A stretch of DNA of 64,000 bases from UBA2970 sp965221075 (GTDB taxonomy: Bacteria > Verrucomicrobiota > Verrucomicrobiia > Limisphaerales > AAA164-E04). Positions 40,209-48,663 of this stretch are shown here, piece by piece (positions within the stretch are counted from its first letter, which is position 1; each line of letters starts with the position of its first letter). The stretch is taken from assembly GCA_965221075.1 (NCBI GenBank), contig OZ244865.1, forward strand, positions 2,170,001 through 2,234,000. Reading direction: 5' to 3'. A model generated the notes under the pieces. The model ran no database searches and was not told the DNA's origin. It saw nothing but the letters and a program-made list of their open reading frames with translations. The position numbers and the translations under genes are program-made.

Positions 40209-42830
40209 CTACTCCTCCAGCTGCTCCAGCTCCTCCACAGTCCACATGTCGAACCGGCCGTCATGCTTGAGGCGGACCTGGGCCACCTCTTCCGGATCGA
40301 TGGGCGAGGCCTGGTGCCCCCATTCCCTGCGGACATAGGTCAGGAGGCCCGACAGCTGGTCGTCGTTGAGGGCCAGAAGGCCGGGCATGCTCAGGTCCCA
40401 TTCCCTTCCCTCCACCTCGATCGGGCCGGTCAGGCCGTGAAGGACTATCTTGATCAGCCGCTCCTTGTCCCCCAGGACCCAGTCCGAGTTGAGGATGGGC
40501 GGCGCCAGGCCGTCCTGCCCCAGCCCGTCGGGCTGGTGGCAGGTCCCGCAGACCACCACGTAGAGCTCGGCGCCCTCCTGGAACCTGGTCTTCTGGGCCA
40601 GGGTGAGAGCGACCGCCTCCCCCTTTGCGGGCTCCTGGGCCTTGCCCGGCCACATGTAGGCCCGGTCCAGATCCTCGGCCAGGGTGGACAGCTCGGGAGA
40701 GCGGCTCCGGATCAGGGACTCCAGGGCGGGGGGCCTGGCGGGAACCTCGATGGGATCGCCCTCGAGCCTCAGCTCCCCCTGCGTGGTGCGGAAGGCCGCC
40801 TGGTGGAGCCCCGAAACCAGGGCCAGCCGCCGCCACACGGGCTCGGACTCCCGCGCCGCCCGCTCCAGGATCCGTCCGATCCGGGTCCCGTCCCCCTGGC
40901 GGAACACCGCTTCGGCCAGCCGGCTCTTCACCTCGGCCACCCGGTCATGCCCCAGATCCCAGATCCCGCCCCTCTCGATCAGGCGGTGGAGGAACTCCTC
41001 CTCCCGCCCGGAGAGGGAGCTGTAGGCCGAGGCCGGGATGAAGGGGTGGAAGAGGCTCCTCTCCAGCACCTGCGCCAGCCGCTCCACGGCCTCCTCTCCC
41101 TCCAGCTCCCCCAGGGAGAGGGCCAGCTGCCACTGGACTTCGGGAATGTCGTCCTGGACCGTGCTCCACAGATCGAGCAGGAGATCCTCGCCGATCAGGT
41201 CCCGCAGGGACTCGGAGACCTTCAGGGCGGCGATCCGGACCTTGGGATGGTGGGACGCCAGGGCCTGCGCCACCACGTCCGCATCCAGCCCTCCCAGACC
41301 GTGGAGGGTCCACAGGGCGTGGATCCGGGCCACGGGCGCAGCCGAGCCCGTCGCCAGCCTGCGCAGGGGTTCGATCGCCCCGCCCTCTCCCCGCTCCACC
41401 AGGATCCGCTGGGCCGTGTCCCGCCGCCAGCCGTTGGGCGAGGAGAGCCCCTCGACCAGCTCCTCCGAGGGCGCCTGGCTCCAGCTCGGCGGAGCGCCGG
41501 GCTCCTTCCCTTCGTGGACGATCCGGTAGATGCGCCCCAGGCCGGTGGGAGCGTCCAGCTTGCGCTCCAGCACCTGCTTGCGCAGGAAGGTGGTCAGGTA
41601 GATCCGGTGCTGGATCAGCCCCCGGTACAGATCCACCACGTAGAGGCAGCCGTCCGGGCCGTTGAGCAGGTTGACCGGACGGAACCGCTCGTCGGTGGAG
41701 ACCAGGAACTCCTTCTGGTGGTAGGCGTTGGCCGCGCTGACCACGCCTCCGGACTCTGAGACCTTGTTGCGCCGGACCAGGTTTCCGGTCGGCTCGCAGA
41801 CGAAGCCGTCGCCCACGAACTCCCGGGGGAAGTTGTCGCCCCGGTAGATCAGGGTGCCGCAGGCGCCGGTGTAGCGGGCGAGGGTGCCGTCCTCCCGGAG
41901 GGTGCCCCGCCGGTATCCCCGGTTGACTCCCAGGTTGAGCCGCCCCGGCCAGACCGTCTGGTCCGGGTTGATTCGCACGTTGGCGCCGGGAAGGCCTCGG
42001 AAGTGGGGGTTCCGCATCAGGTACCCGTGAGCGACCAGATCCCCGCGGAAGTGGTCGCTGTTGGTGTTGTAGAAGAGCCTCCCGTAGTCGTCCTGGGAGA
42101 TCCCCCACTGCCCGCGGGAGATGGTGGGCTCCATCTCGAAGCGCCCCTCCAGGAAGCGGTAGCGCTCGCCGTGGTTGGCGCTGTAGATCCAGTTGTCCAT
42201 CCCCCAGAGCAGCCCGTTGGAGGCGTGCTCCGGGTTGGAGCGGCTGCCGAGCCGGGGATCGTTCTGCAACGCGTACTGATCGGTGAGCAGGCGCCGCTCG
42301 TCGCAGCGGAGATCCCCGTCGAGGTCGAGGCACAGCCAGAGGTTGGGCGGCTCGGCCACCATCACGCCGCTCTCCAGGACCGCCAGGGCCCGGGGCATCA
42401 CCAGCTGGTCCAGGAAGACGGTGCTGCGATCCATGCGCCCGTCGCCGTCGCTGTCCTCCAGCACCGTGATCCGCCCCACCGGCTCGTTCTCGTGGGTTCC
42501 GTCGGGATTGGGCATGTAGCCCCTCATCTCCACCACCCACATCCGCCCCTCCGAATCGAACTCGATCTCCACCGGATCCCCGACCAGGGGCTCTGCGGCC
42601 ACCAGCTCGATGCGGAAGCCCTCGGGCAGGGAGAAGCTAGCCAGCGCCTCCTCGGGGGGAAGAACAGGAGCCGGAGGGACATCGAAGCGGCGCCAGACCT
42701 CCTCCTGGACCATGCCGTCCGGATCCTTCCGATCCCCCTCCTGGGACCACGCCGCCGGAATCCCGGGGACTCCCGCAAGAACCAGAGCACAGATGCGCCT
42801 CAGCGCCGGACGACATAGAATGGATTGCAC
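40209..42830 (-). CDS. PVC-type membrane-bound dehydrogenase with haem-binding domain
   Basis: Large exported oxidoreductase of 873 aa. It has a signal peptide, an N-terminal beta-propeller-type domain (FSLPEGFRIELVAAEPLV, MWVVEMRGYMPNPDGT, RFRPVNLLNGPDGCLYVVDL), a HEAT-like helical middle, and a C-terminal cytochrome c segment with CGTCH at 761-765. This architecture is characteristic of Planctomycetes and Verrucomicrobia and is thought to oxidise sugars. The GTG start at 42830 was chosen for the signal peptide. The SDR gene follows with no gap. Confidence 0.92.
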   Translation of the reverse strand: MQSILCRPALRRICALVLAGVPGIPAAWSQEGDRKDPDGMVQEEVWRRFDVPPAPVLPPEEALASFSLPEGFRIELVAAEPLVGDPVEIEFDSEGRMWVVEMRGYMPNPDGTHENEPVGRITVLEDSDGDGRMDRSTVFLDQLVMPRALAVLESGVMVAEPPNLWLCLDLDGDLRCDERRLLTDQYALQNDPRLGSRSNPEHASNGLLWGMDNWIYSANHGERYRFLEGRFEMEPTISRGQWGISQDDYGRLFYNTNSDHFRGDLVAHGYLMRNPHFRGLPGANVRINPDQTVWPGRLNLGVNRGYRRGTLREDGTLARYTGACGTLIYRGDNFPREFVGDGFVCEPTGNLVRRNKVSESGGVVSAANAYHQKEFLVSTDERFRPVNLLNGPDGCLYVVDLYRGLIQHRIYLTTFLRKQVLERKLDAPTGLGRIYRIVHEGKEPGAPPSWSQAPSEELVEGLSSPNGWRRDTAQRILVERGEGGAIEPLRRLATGSAAPVARIHALWTLHGLGGLDADVVAQALASHHPKVRIAALKVSESLRDLIGEDLLLDLWSTVQDDIPEVQWQLALSLGELEGEEAVERLAQVLERSLFHPFIPASAYSSLSGREEEFLHRLIERGGIWDLGHDRVAEVKSRLAEAVFRQGDGTRIGRILERAARESEPVWRRLALVSGLHQAAFRTTQGELRLEGDPIEVPARPPALESLIRSRSPELSTLAEDLDRAYMWPGKAQEPAKGEAVALTLAQKTRFQEGAELYVVVCGTCHQPDGLGQDGLAPPILNSDWVLGDKERLIKIVLHGLTGPIEVEGREWDLSMPGLLALNDDQLSGLLTYVRREWGHQASPIDPEEVAQVRLKHDGRFDMWTVEELEQLEE

Positions 42831-43409
42831 AGGCCTCGGCCATCATGGGGAATGGCGCCGGAAAAGGCAAATCTCCCGGATGCAGGCTCCTCGCCGGAGA
42901 GCTGCATATCGCGCCCCCCGTCCGTCATGGATGGCCAGAAGCCGCCTGCAGGCCAGGATGGCAGGGAGATTCCATGCCTGGATCCAGGAAGCGGAGCAGC
43001 ATGGGCCGAGGAGCTCCTCCTGGCGCAGCGGCTCCCCGCTCCAGGCCGAACCGCGGCGATGGCCATGCCGCGCCGGGACCAGGCGGGGCGCCTGCCCGGC
43101 TTCCTCGCCAATGCCATCCGTGCCGAGGCCCGGTCTTCGGTCCCCTTCGGCCTGAACTGGGCCGCGAAGATTCCTCTGCAGAAGGAGGATCCCGCCATTC
43201 AGGGAAGGATGGGGCGATGGCCCAAGCGGGACGATCCCGGTTCAGGCCCGGCGTTGCCTTTCTGCGGCTGGAGACCAAGGGCGAAACGCCGGAACCAGCG
43301 CGAAAGCAGAGCCCGGAACACCGGAGCCGGCAGGAAGGACGCATTCCCCTCCTGCGCAGCCCGAAGTCGGTTGACTGCCCTCGGGAGGGAGCGCCATTCT
43401 GGGCTCCGC
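42831..43409. other. Divergent intergenic region, no gene seen
   Basis: These 579 nt separate the start of the PVC dehydrogenase from the start of the Deg protease. Open frames exist on both strands, but I see no family motif, signal peptide or codon pattern supporting a gene. The right edge carries the Deg promoter. A decayed gene is possible but I could not match it to a neighbour. Confidence 0.55.
43371..43400 (+). promoter_or_regulatory. Candidate promoter of the Deg protease pair
   Basis: TTGACT (43371-43376), an 18-bp spacer and CATTCT (43395-43400) precede the TTG start at 43410 by 9 nt. This spacing would make the transcript nearly leaderless and supports that start, which also opens the signal peptide. 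Confidence 0.45.
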
Positions 43410-44852
43410 TTGAAGCAATCCCGCCTCCTGTCCCTGTTCCTCCTTCCCTGGATCCACTTCCTCGCCGGAGCCGCCGCGCTGGAGGAGTCGGTGGTCCAGA
43501 TCCTGACCTTCCGGCAGGTCCCCGACTGGTCCCGGCCCTGGGATCCCGGACAGGTGGACCGGATCTCCGGCACCGGCTTCGTGATCGAGGGGAACCGGAT
43601 CCTCACCAACGCCCACGTGGTGGCCTGGTCCCGGCAGATCACGATCCGCAGGTACCAGGACGCCCGCCCCTGGCCCGCCCAGGTGGCCTTCTACGGGCAC
43701 GACTGCGATCTGGCGGTGCTGGAAGTAGCGGATCCGGCCTTCTTCGAGAGCGCCCCTCCCCTGGCCCTGGGGGACCTGCCCGAGGTCCGCTCCACCGTGG
43801 TGACCTACGGCTACCCCTCCGGAGGCGAGCAGATCTCCTACACCCGGGGCGTGGTCAGCCGGATCGAGCTGCAGAACTACGTCCATCCGGGAAACAGCAG
43901 GCTGCTGGCGGTCCAGACCGACGCGGCCATCAATCCCGGCAACAGCGGGGGGCCGGTGATCCAGGAGGACAAGGCGGTGGGCGTGGCCTTCCAGGGCGTG
44001 CCGGGACTCGAGAACACAGGCTTCTTCATCCCCTCGCCCGTCTTCCGCCACTTCCTGGAGGACATCGGGGACGGAACCTACAACGGCTTTCCCAAGGCCG
44101 GCATCCGCATCACCCCCCTGCAGAACCCGGCCCAGAGACGGCGCCTCGGGCTCGGCGAGGAGGATGGCGGGGCGCGGATCTCGGCCATCAGCCGGGAGGA
44201 CACCCGGGAGCACCTCCGGCGCAACGACGTCCTCCTCCAGATTGGCGACTGGCCAGTGGACCGGGACGGCTCCACCCTCTTCGAGGGCAACCAGCTGAGC
44301 TCCGGAATGATCTTCAGCCTGGCCCAGGAGGGGGACAAGGTTCCGGTCCGCATCATGAGGGAGAGAGAGGAGCTCCTGATCGATCTTCCGGTGCGGGTCG
44401 ACCGGCAGCGCGCCAGCGAGGGGAACCAGTACCATCCCCCCCGGTACTTCATCTACGCGGGCCTGGTGTTCACCCCCCTGAGCCGGGACTACATCGGCGA
44501 CTCCTCGGGAAGGTCCTCCAGCTCCATGCTGATCTACGAGCTCCACCAGAAGCGGCTGTCCGCCCCCGAGGAGGCCCGCCCAGAGCCGGTGATGCTGGCC
44601 ACCGTCCTCTCCCATCCGGCCAACGCCAACATGCGGATCCAGAGGAACGCCCTGGTGGACCGGATCAACGAGGTTCCCATCCAGAGGCTGGAGGATGTGG
44701 TCCGGGCCGTCGAGGAGGAAGGCGACGGCAAGTGGATCACCGTCGACTTCGCCGAGGGGATCGGCTCCGAGACCCTGGACCGGAAGGAGGCCCGGGACGC
44801 CCATCCCTCCATCCTCCGCACCTACGGCATCCTCAGGGACCGAAACCTGTGA
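43410..44852 (+). CDS. Exported Deg/HtrA-type serine protease with PDZ region
   Basis: Predicted periplasmic protease of 480 aa. A signal peptide (LKQSRLLSLFLLPWIHFLAG, TTG start) is followed by a trypsin-like domain with an intact triad: H69 in LTNAHVV, D100 in DCDLAVL, S179 in INPGNSGGP. YGYPSGGEQISYTRGVVSRI and the NTGFFIPSPVFRHFLED region resemble the plant Deg9/Deg10 branch more than DegP. One or two PDZ-like regions follow. The gene overlaps the next, a dead paralogue, by 4 nt (GTGA), implying joint synthesis. Confidence 0.88.
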   Translation: MKQSRLLSLFLLPWIHFLAGAAALEESVVQILTFRQVPDWSRPWDPGQVDRISGTGFVIEGNRILTNAHVVAWSRQITIRRYQDARPWPAQVAFYGHDCDLAVLEVADPAFFESAPPLALGDLPEVRSTVVTYGYPSGGEQISYTRGVVSRIELQNYVHPGNSRLLAVQTDAAINPGNSGGPVIQEDKAVGVAFQGVPGLENTGFFIPSPVFRHFLEDIGDGTYNGFPKAGIRITPLQNPAQRRRLGLGEEDGGARISAISREDTREHLRRNDVLLQIGDWPVDRDGSTLFEGNQLSSGMIFSLAQEGDKVPVRIMREREELLIDLPVRVDRQRASEGNQYHPPRYFIYAGLVFTPLSRDYIGDSSGRSSSSMLIYELHQKRLSAPEEARPEPVMLATVLSHPANANMRIQRNALVDRINEVPIQRLEDVVRAVEEEGDGKWITVDFAEGIGSETLDRKEARDAHPSILRTYGILRDRNL

Positions 44853-46285
44853 AGCTCCTCCTCCCGATCCTCCTCTGCTGCCTCGCCGCCCCCTCCCTTC
44901 CGGCCCTGGGCGGCGCCCCAGGCTGGGAACGCTCGGTAGTGCGCGTCGAAGCCGACCGGATCAGCTACAGCTTCCATCGGCCCTGGGCCCGAACCCCCTC
45001 CTCCAGCATCAAGAACGGCCTGGTGATCGAGGGAAGGCGGATCCTCACCACGTCCAACCACCTCTACAACCACACCCTGGCCAGGGTGCAGAAGGGAGGC
45101 CGAGGCCCCTGGTTCACGGCACGGCTGACCTGGATCGACTACCATGCCAACCTGGCCACCCTGGCCGTGGACGAGGAGGGATTCTGGGAGGGGCTCGAGG
45201 CGGCCTCCCTCGCGGTCCCCACCCCCTCCAGCGGCCCCGCCGAGATGGTCCGCTGGAACGACGGACGGCTCGAAACCCGCTCGCTCTCCCTCAACCGGGT
45301 CCAGATCCGGAAGGGGATGCTCTCCTACATCGACCTTCTGTGCATGGAGATCGACGCCGAGATCGAGGGAATCGGCTGGAGCGAGGTGCTGGTCCTCGAC
45401 GGGGAGGTGATCGGGCTGGTCAACGGGAAGTCCGGGGAGAAGTCCATCGCCACACCCTCCTCCTTCATCCACTCGGTGCTGGAGGCGCGCCGCCAGGGCG
45501 CCTACCGCGGGCTGGGCTTCTTCAACTTCTACTGGGAGCCCTCCCACAACCCGGCAAACCTGCTGAAGCTGGGGCTGGAAGGCCCCTCCCGGGGGGTGAT
45601 CCTGACCCGGATCCCGCCTCTGCTGGGCGAGGAGAACCCCCTTCGGACCAGGGACATCCTGCTCGAGGTTGACGGCTTCGCCATCGACTCGAGGGGCGAC
45701 TATCCCGATCCCGACTACGGACCGACCATGTTCGAGTACCTCGCCACCCGCGGCCGATGGGCGGGGGACGCGATCCCGATGAAGGTGTGGCGGGACGGCG
45801 GGATGCTGGATCTGGAGTACGTCCTTCCCCAGGCGGACTACGAAACGCAGCTCATCCCCTCCAGGCGCTACGACCGCCCTCCCGAGTACTACATCGCCGG
45901 GGGGCTGCTCTTCCAGCCCATGAGCGAACCCTTCCTCCAGGCGATGGGAGGCGGGCCGGTCCGGCAGTTCCACTACCAGCGTCTGGCCGCCACCCCTGAG
46001 AGGCCCCGCCTGGTGGTCCTCGCCGGAGTCCTTCCCGACGGCTACAACCTCGGCTACCGCTCCCTCTCCTTCCTGGTCGTGGACACGGTCAACGGACGGC
46101 CGGTCGGGGACATGAAGGACCTGGCCCAGGCCTTCCTGCATCCCCAGGAAGGCTACCACGTCCTCCGCTTCCACCAGGGGGATCCGATCGACGAGGTGGT
46201 GCTGGACGCAGGGGATCTGGAGGCGGCCACCCGGCGGGTGGCGTCCCGCTTCGGGCTCCCCCGGGCCTCCTACATCCACGAGTAG
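44849..46285 (+). CDS. Inactive Deg-like paralogue (pseudoprotease)
   Basis: Exported protein of 478 aa, almost the same length as the upstream protease and with the same layout (signal peptide VKLLLPILLCCLAAPSLPAL, protease fold, PDZ-like parts such as LVVDTVNGRPVGDMKDL). The catalytic residues are lost: the His position reads ILTTSNHLY, the Asp position YHANLATL, and GNSGGP is replaced by GIGWSEVLV. It may be a scaffold or adaptor for the active partner, as inactive paralogues often are. The GTG start is coupled to the upstream stop. Confidence 0.8.
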   Translation: MKLLLPILLCCLAAPSLPALGGAPGWERSVVRVEADRISYSFHRPWARTPSSSIKNGLVIEGRRILTTSNHLYNHTLARVQKGGRGPWFTARLTWIDYHANLATLAVDEEGFWEGLEAASLAVPTPSSGPAEMVRWNDGRLETRSLSLNRVQIRKGMLSYIDLLCMEIDAEIEGIGWSEVLVLDGEVIGLVNGKSGEKSIATPSSFIHSVLEARRQGAYRGLGFFNFYWEPSHNPANLLKLGLEGPSRGVILTRIPPLLGEENPLRTRDILLEVDGFAIDSRGDYPDPDYGPTMFEYLATRGRWAGDAIPMKVWRDGGMLDLEYVLPQADYETQLIPSRRYDRPPEYYIAGGLLFQPMSEPFLQAMGGGPVRQFHYQRLAATPERPRLVVLAGVLPDGYNLGYRSLSFLVVDTVNGRPVGDMKDLAQAFLHPQEGYHVLRFHQGDPIDEVVLDAGDLEAATRRVASRFGLPRASYIHE

Positions 46286-46336
46286 GACTCCGCCTCCCCC
46301 CGATCCGGCAAGGCAGGGCCCCCGCGGGCGCCGCGC

Positions 46337-46366
46337 TTGACCGCTCGGCCTGGCCTGGTGCAGGAT
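46337..46366 (+). promoter_or_regulatory. Candidate promoter of the prepilin-like gene
   Basis: TTGACC (46337-46342), an 18-bp spacer and CAGGAT (46361-46366). The -10 ends 7 nt before the ATG at 46374, the same close placement seen at the Deg and DUF1080 genes. Confidence 0.45.
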
Positions 46367-46373
46367 CCCGACC

Positions 46374-47123
46374 ATGCCGCGATGCCATCGACGGAGCGGG
46401 ATCTCCACCGCCTTCACCCTGATCGAGCTGCTGGTGGTTATCGCCATCATCGCCATCCTGGCGGGCATGCTCCTTCCGGCCCTGAGCAAGGCCAAGGAGA
46501 AGGGAAAGCGGACGGTGTGCATCGCCAACCTGAAGAACATCCTTCTGAGCACCCAGATGTACACCATGGACTCCGAAGACTACCTCCCCTACACCTCGTG
46601 GAGCTCGGGCTCCTTCGACATCCCCAACTGGTGCTACACCCGCCGGAGGAACACCGATCCGCAGCACTGGGTGAGGGACGGCCAGCTGTGGGACTACCTG
46701 ACCGTGAGCAACATCTTCCTGTGCCCCGCCGAGAACCGCACCATCATCCAGTTCCGGGAAAGGCTCGAGAACAACGAGCTGCAGGCGGTGAGCAGCTACA
46801 TGATCAACGGCGCGGTCTCGGCATACTCCGCCGCCCCGGCCGGGATCCAGTGGGGCTCCTTCAAGCTGGACCAGTTCGACAGCAGCCAGATGGTCTTCTG
46901 GGAGGCCGACGAGCGCAAGCCTTCCAACTTCGACAACGTTACCAGCCGCCCCAACGAGGGAGTGACCGAGCGGCACGGCATCGGCTCCGAGCTCGGCTTC
47001 TTCGACGGGCACACCGAGCACTGGGGGTTCCAGGAGTACTACGAGGAAGCGGGCATAGGCGGATTCCCGGGACGCCGTCCCGGAAGGCTGTGGTGCAATC
47101 CCCTCTCCGCCACCGGAGACTGA
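46374..47123 (+). CDS. Type II secretion/prepilin-like protein with N-methylation motif
   Basis: Pseudopilin-like protein of 249 aa. The class III leader ends at an Ala before FTLIELLVVIAIIAILAGM, with Glu at mature position 5; the typical PVC follow-up LLPALSKAKEKGKRTVCIANLKN (seen in part) is present. The rest is a soluble domain with NIFLCPAE, SYMINGAVS and FFDGHTEHWG, common in multi-copy Verrucomicrobia/Planctomycetes prepilins. No pilus assembly genes are nearby, so its machine must be encoded elsewhere. Confidence 0.9.
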   Translation: MPRCHRRSGISTAFTLIELLVVIAIIAILAGMLLPALSKAKEKGKRTVCIANLKNILLSTQMYTMDSEDYLPYTSWSSGSFDIPNWCYTRRRNTDPQHWVRDGQLWDYLTVSNIFLCPAENRTIIQFRERLENNELQAVSSYMINGAVSAYSAAPAGIQWGSFKLDQFDSSQMVFWEADERKPSNFDNVTSRPNEGVTERHGIGSELGFFDGHTEHWGFQEYYEEAGIGGFPGRRPGRLWCNPLSATGD

Positions 47124-47133
47124 ATGCAGGCCG

Positions 47134-47511
47134 ATGAAGAGGTTCCCGACGCTGCTACCTGCCCTCGCCCTGATGCTCCTGGCCGCGGGCTGCTCGGAGG
47201 AGACCGGGGGAGGCATCCGCTCCTCCTCCAGCACAGCCGAGGCCGGCGATCATCTCCAGGACGCCTACTCGGACGCCGATCCCCAGCTGCGGGAGAGCGC
47301 AGATCAGATCTCGCGGGCCATGATCAGGGGGGAGTACCGCAAGGCTCTCGGCGGCATCGAGAAGCTCAAGAACTCCCGGCCCTCCTTCCAGCAGGGGGTG
47401 GCCATAAACGATTCCCTGATCCAGCTCGAGGCCGAGCTGCTGCGCGCCAAGAACAGCGATCCCGAAGCCCGGAGGGCCTATGAGATCCTCACCCGGATCA
47501 ACCGCAACTGA
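47134..47511 (+). CDS. Small predicted lipoprotein of unknown function
   Basis: 125 aa protein with a signal peptide and lipobox LLAAGC (lipidation at C20), then a Ser/Thr-rich linker and a helical part (RESADQISRAMIRGEYRKAL, LEAELLRAKNSDPEARRAYE) that looks like a short helical hairpin repeat. It starts 10 nt after the prepilin stop, so it is probably in the same transcript and perhaps anchored in an outer membrane. No family recognised. Confidence 0.8.
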   Translation: MKRFPTLLPALALMLLAAGCSEETGGGIRSSSSTAEAGDHLQDAYSDADPQLRESADQISRAMIRGEYRKALGGIEKLKNSRPSFQQGVAINDSLIQLEAELLRAKNSDPEARRAYEILTRINRN

Positions 47512-47539
47512 GCCCCGAACAGCCCTCTCCCCGCTACCG

Positions 47540-48570
47540 GTTCCGTCAGACCCGCTTCCGGTCTTCCCGGTCCCATTCCGGGCCATCGACATGGATTCCT
47601 CCGCTGCCGGGGACGAAGCCGGCGCCGCAATCGCCGCTGTCCGGTCCGGAACCGATCCCGCCGGATCTTTGCAGACCGGGACGGACCGGAGGATCTCCGC
47701 AAGAACGAAGGCAAGCCCGATCCCGTCGTTTCCGGCAATCCGCGTGCCAGACCGCTGGACCTCCTGCCCTTCGACGGCAAGAAAGGCTCCTCGGGAGCCT
47801 ATGCGACTGGGAGTTGGCGCCCCCCCTCTCTGGCGAAGCGCCTGGATGGCTGGGAAGCGGATTGCCGGATGGCTTCGGACTGGGAGGCGCTGCTATCTGG
47901 CTCCTTTCGATCGAGCCCACCGGGATCTCCAGCCATAAGTCAATGGACATGCCCACCGCAGTCTCGCTGACAGGCGGCGCCAAGCCCGTCGGAACGGAGA
48001 GGCAGGACGGCATTCCGGCCAAGAACCTCGGAATCTCCCCTGACCCGCCGAGCCGGCAGCTGCGAGTTCCGAATCCGCGATTCCCGCGGCTTCCTCCGGT
48101 TCCTCTCCCAGCGGGACGGCGACGCAGCCAGACTCGCAGAGCGGGAGGCCAGGAAGCCGAGCTGCAGTTGGAACTGCCTGGCGGCAGCCTCCGAGCCTGG
48201 TCCGGGCGGGGGCGCCCCCTGCTTCATCGACGGAGGCCTGGACGGCGCGGCCCTGTTGCGGGGCATCCTCGTTCCCGCCCAGATCCATTCCATCGGACAG
48301 GACGCGATCAGCGCATTCGGATTGGAAGAGGAGCGCCCCTCCGGCGTCCCGGCCACATTGTGCGATGCCTCGACGTGAACGCCATCCTCCTGCTCCCCTG
48401 CATGCCTCCCCCCTCCACAGGACCCAATGACCACTTCCAGGGAACCCGTCCGAAGGCTCCGCTTCCCAGGTGCAGGAGAGAGCCGGGCAGGAGCCGAACG
48501 CCATGAAGATGGGCGAAGCGCCGCAAGGCCCGGTGCGGCAGTGGACAGAGCCAGACCTTCCGTTCCACCT
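47540..48570 (+). pseudogene. Decayed copy of the LamG/TSP3 protein (3' half only)
   Basis: No open frame survives, but the three forward frames align in pieces to the C-terminal half of the intact gene downstream. Examples: GDEAGAAIA with GDEAEDNTG, LGSGLPDGFGLGG with LGSGLSVRFGKGL, MPTAVSLTGGAKPVGTERQD with IADAVSMAAWVKPTGEGAWD, EFRIRDSRGFLRFLSQRDGD with EFRIHSTSRSLQFLSQQGGV, and DGGLDGAALLRGILVPAQIH with DGLLDDVAIFRGVLTAAQVQ. Several frameshifts separate them. The homology starts in the TSP3 repeats and appears to reach the final FYRI module near 48560. Confidence 0.8.
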
Positions 48571-48663
48571 GAGCGAATGGACAGGCCCTCCACGACGTGG
48601 AGCACCGGCTGGAGGAGGCGGTACTCCCCGCCCAGGACAGCTGAGACCAAACCCGCAGAGCCT

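Noticed and set aside
42831..43409. N-terminal extension of the Deg protease to 42825 (675 aa)
   Set aside because: The extra 195 residues show no domain and would bury the signal peptide that starts at 43410.
47814..48506. Open frame on the plus strand, and minus frames at 47940-48791 and 48308-48568, as real genes
   Set aside because: The plus frame coincides with only one of several frames showing LamG/TSP3 similarity, so the region is better read as a frameshifted pseudogene; the minus frames have no motifs.
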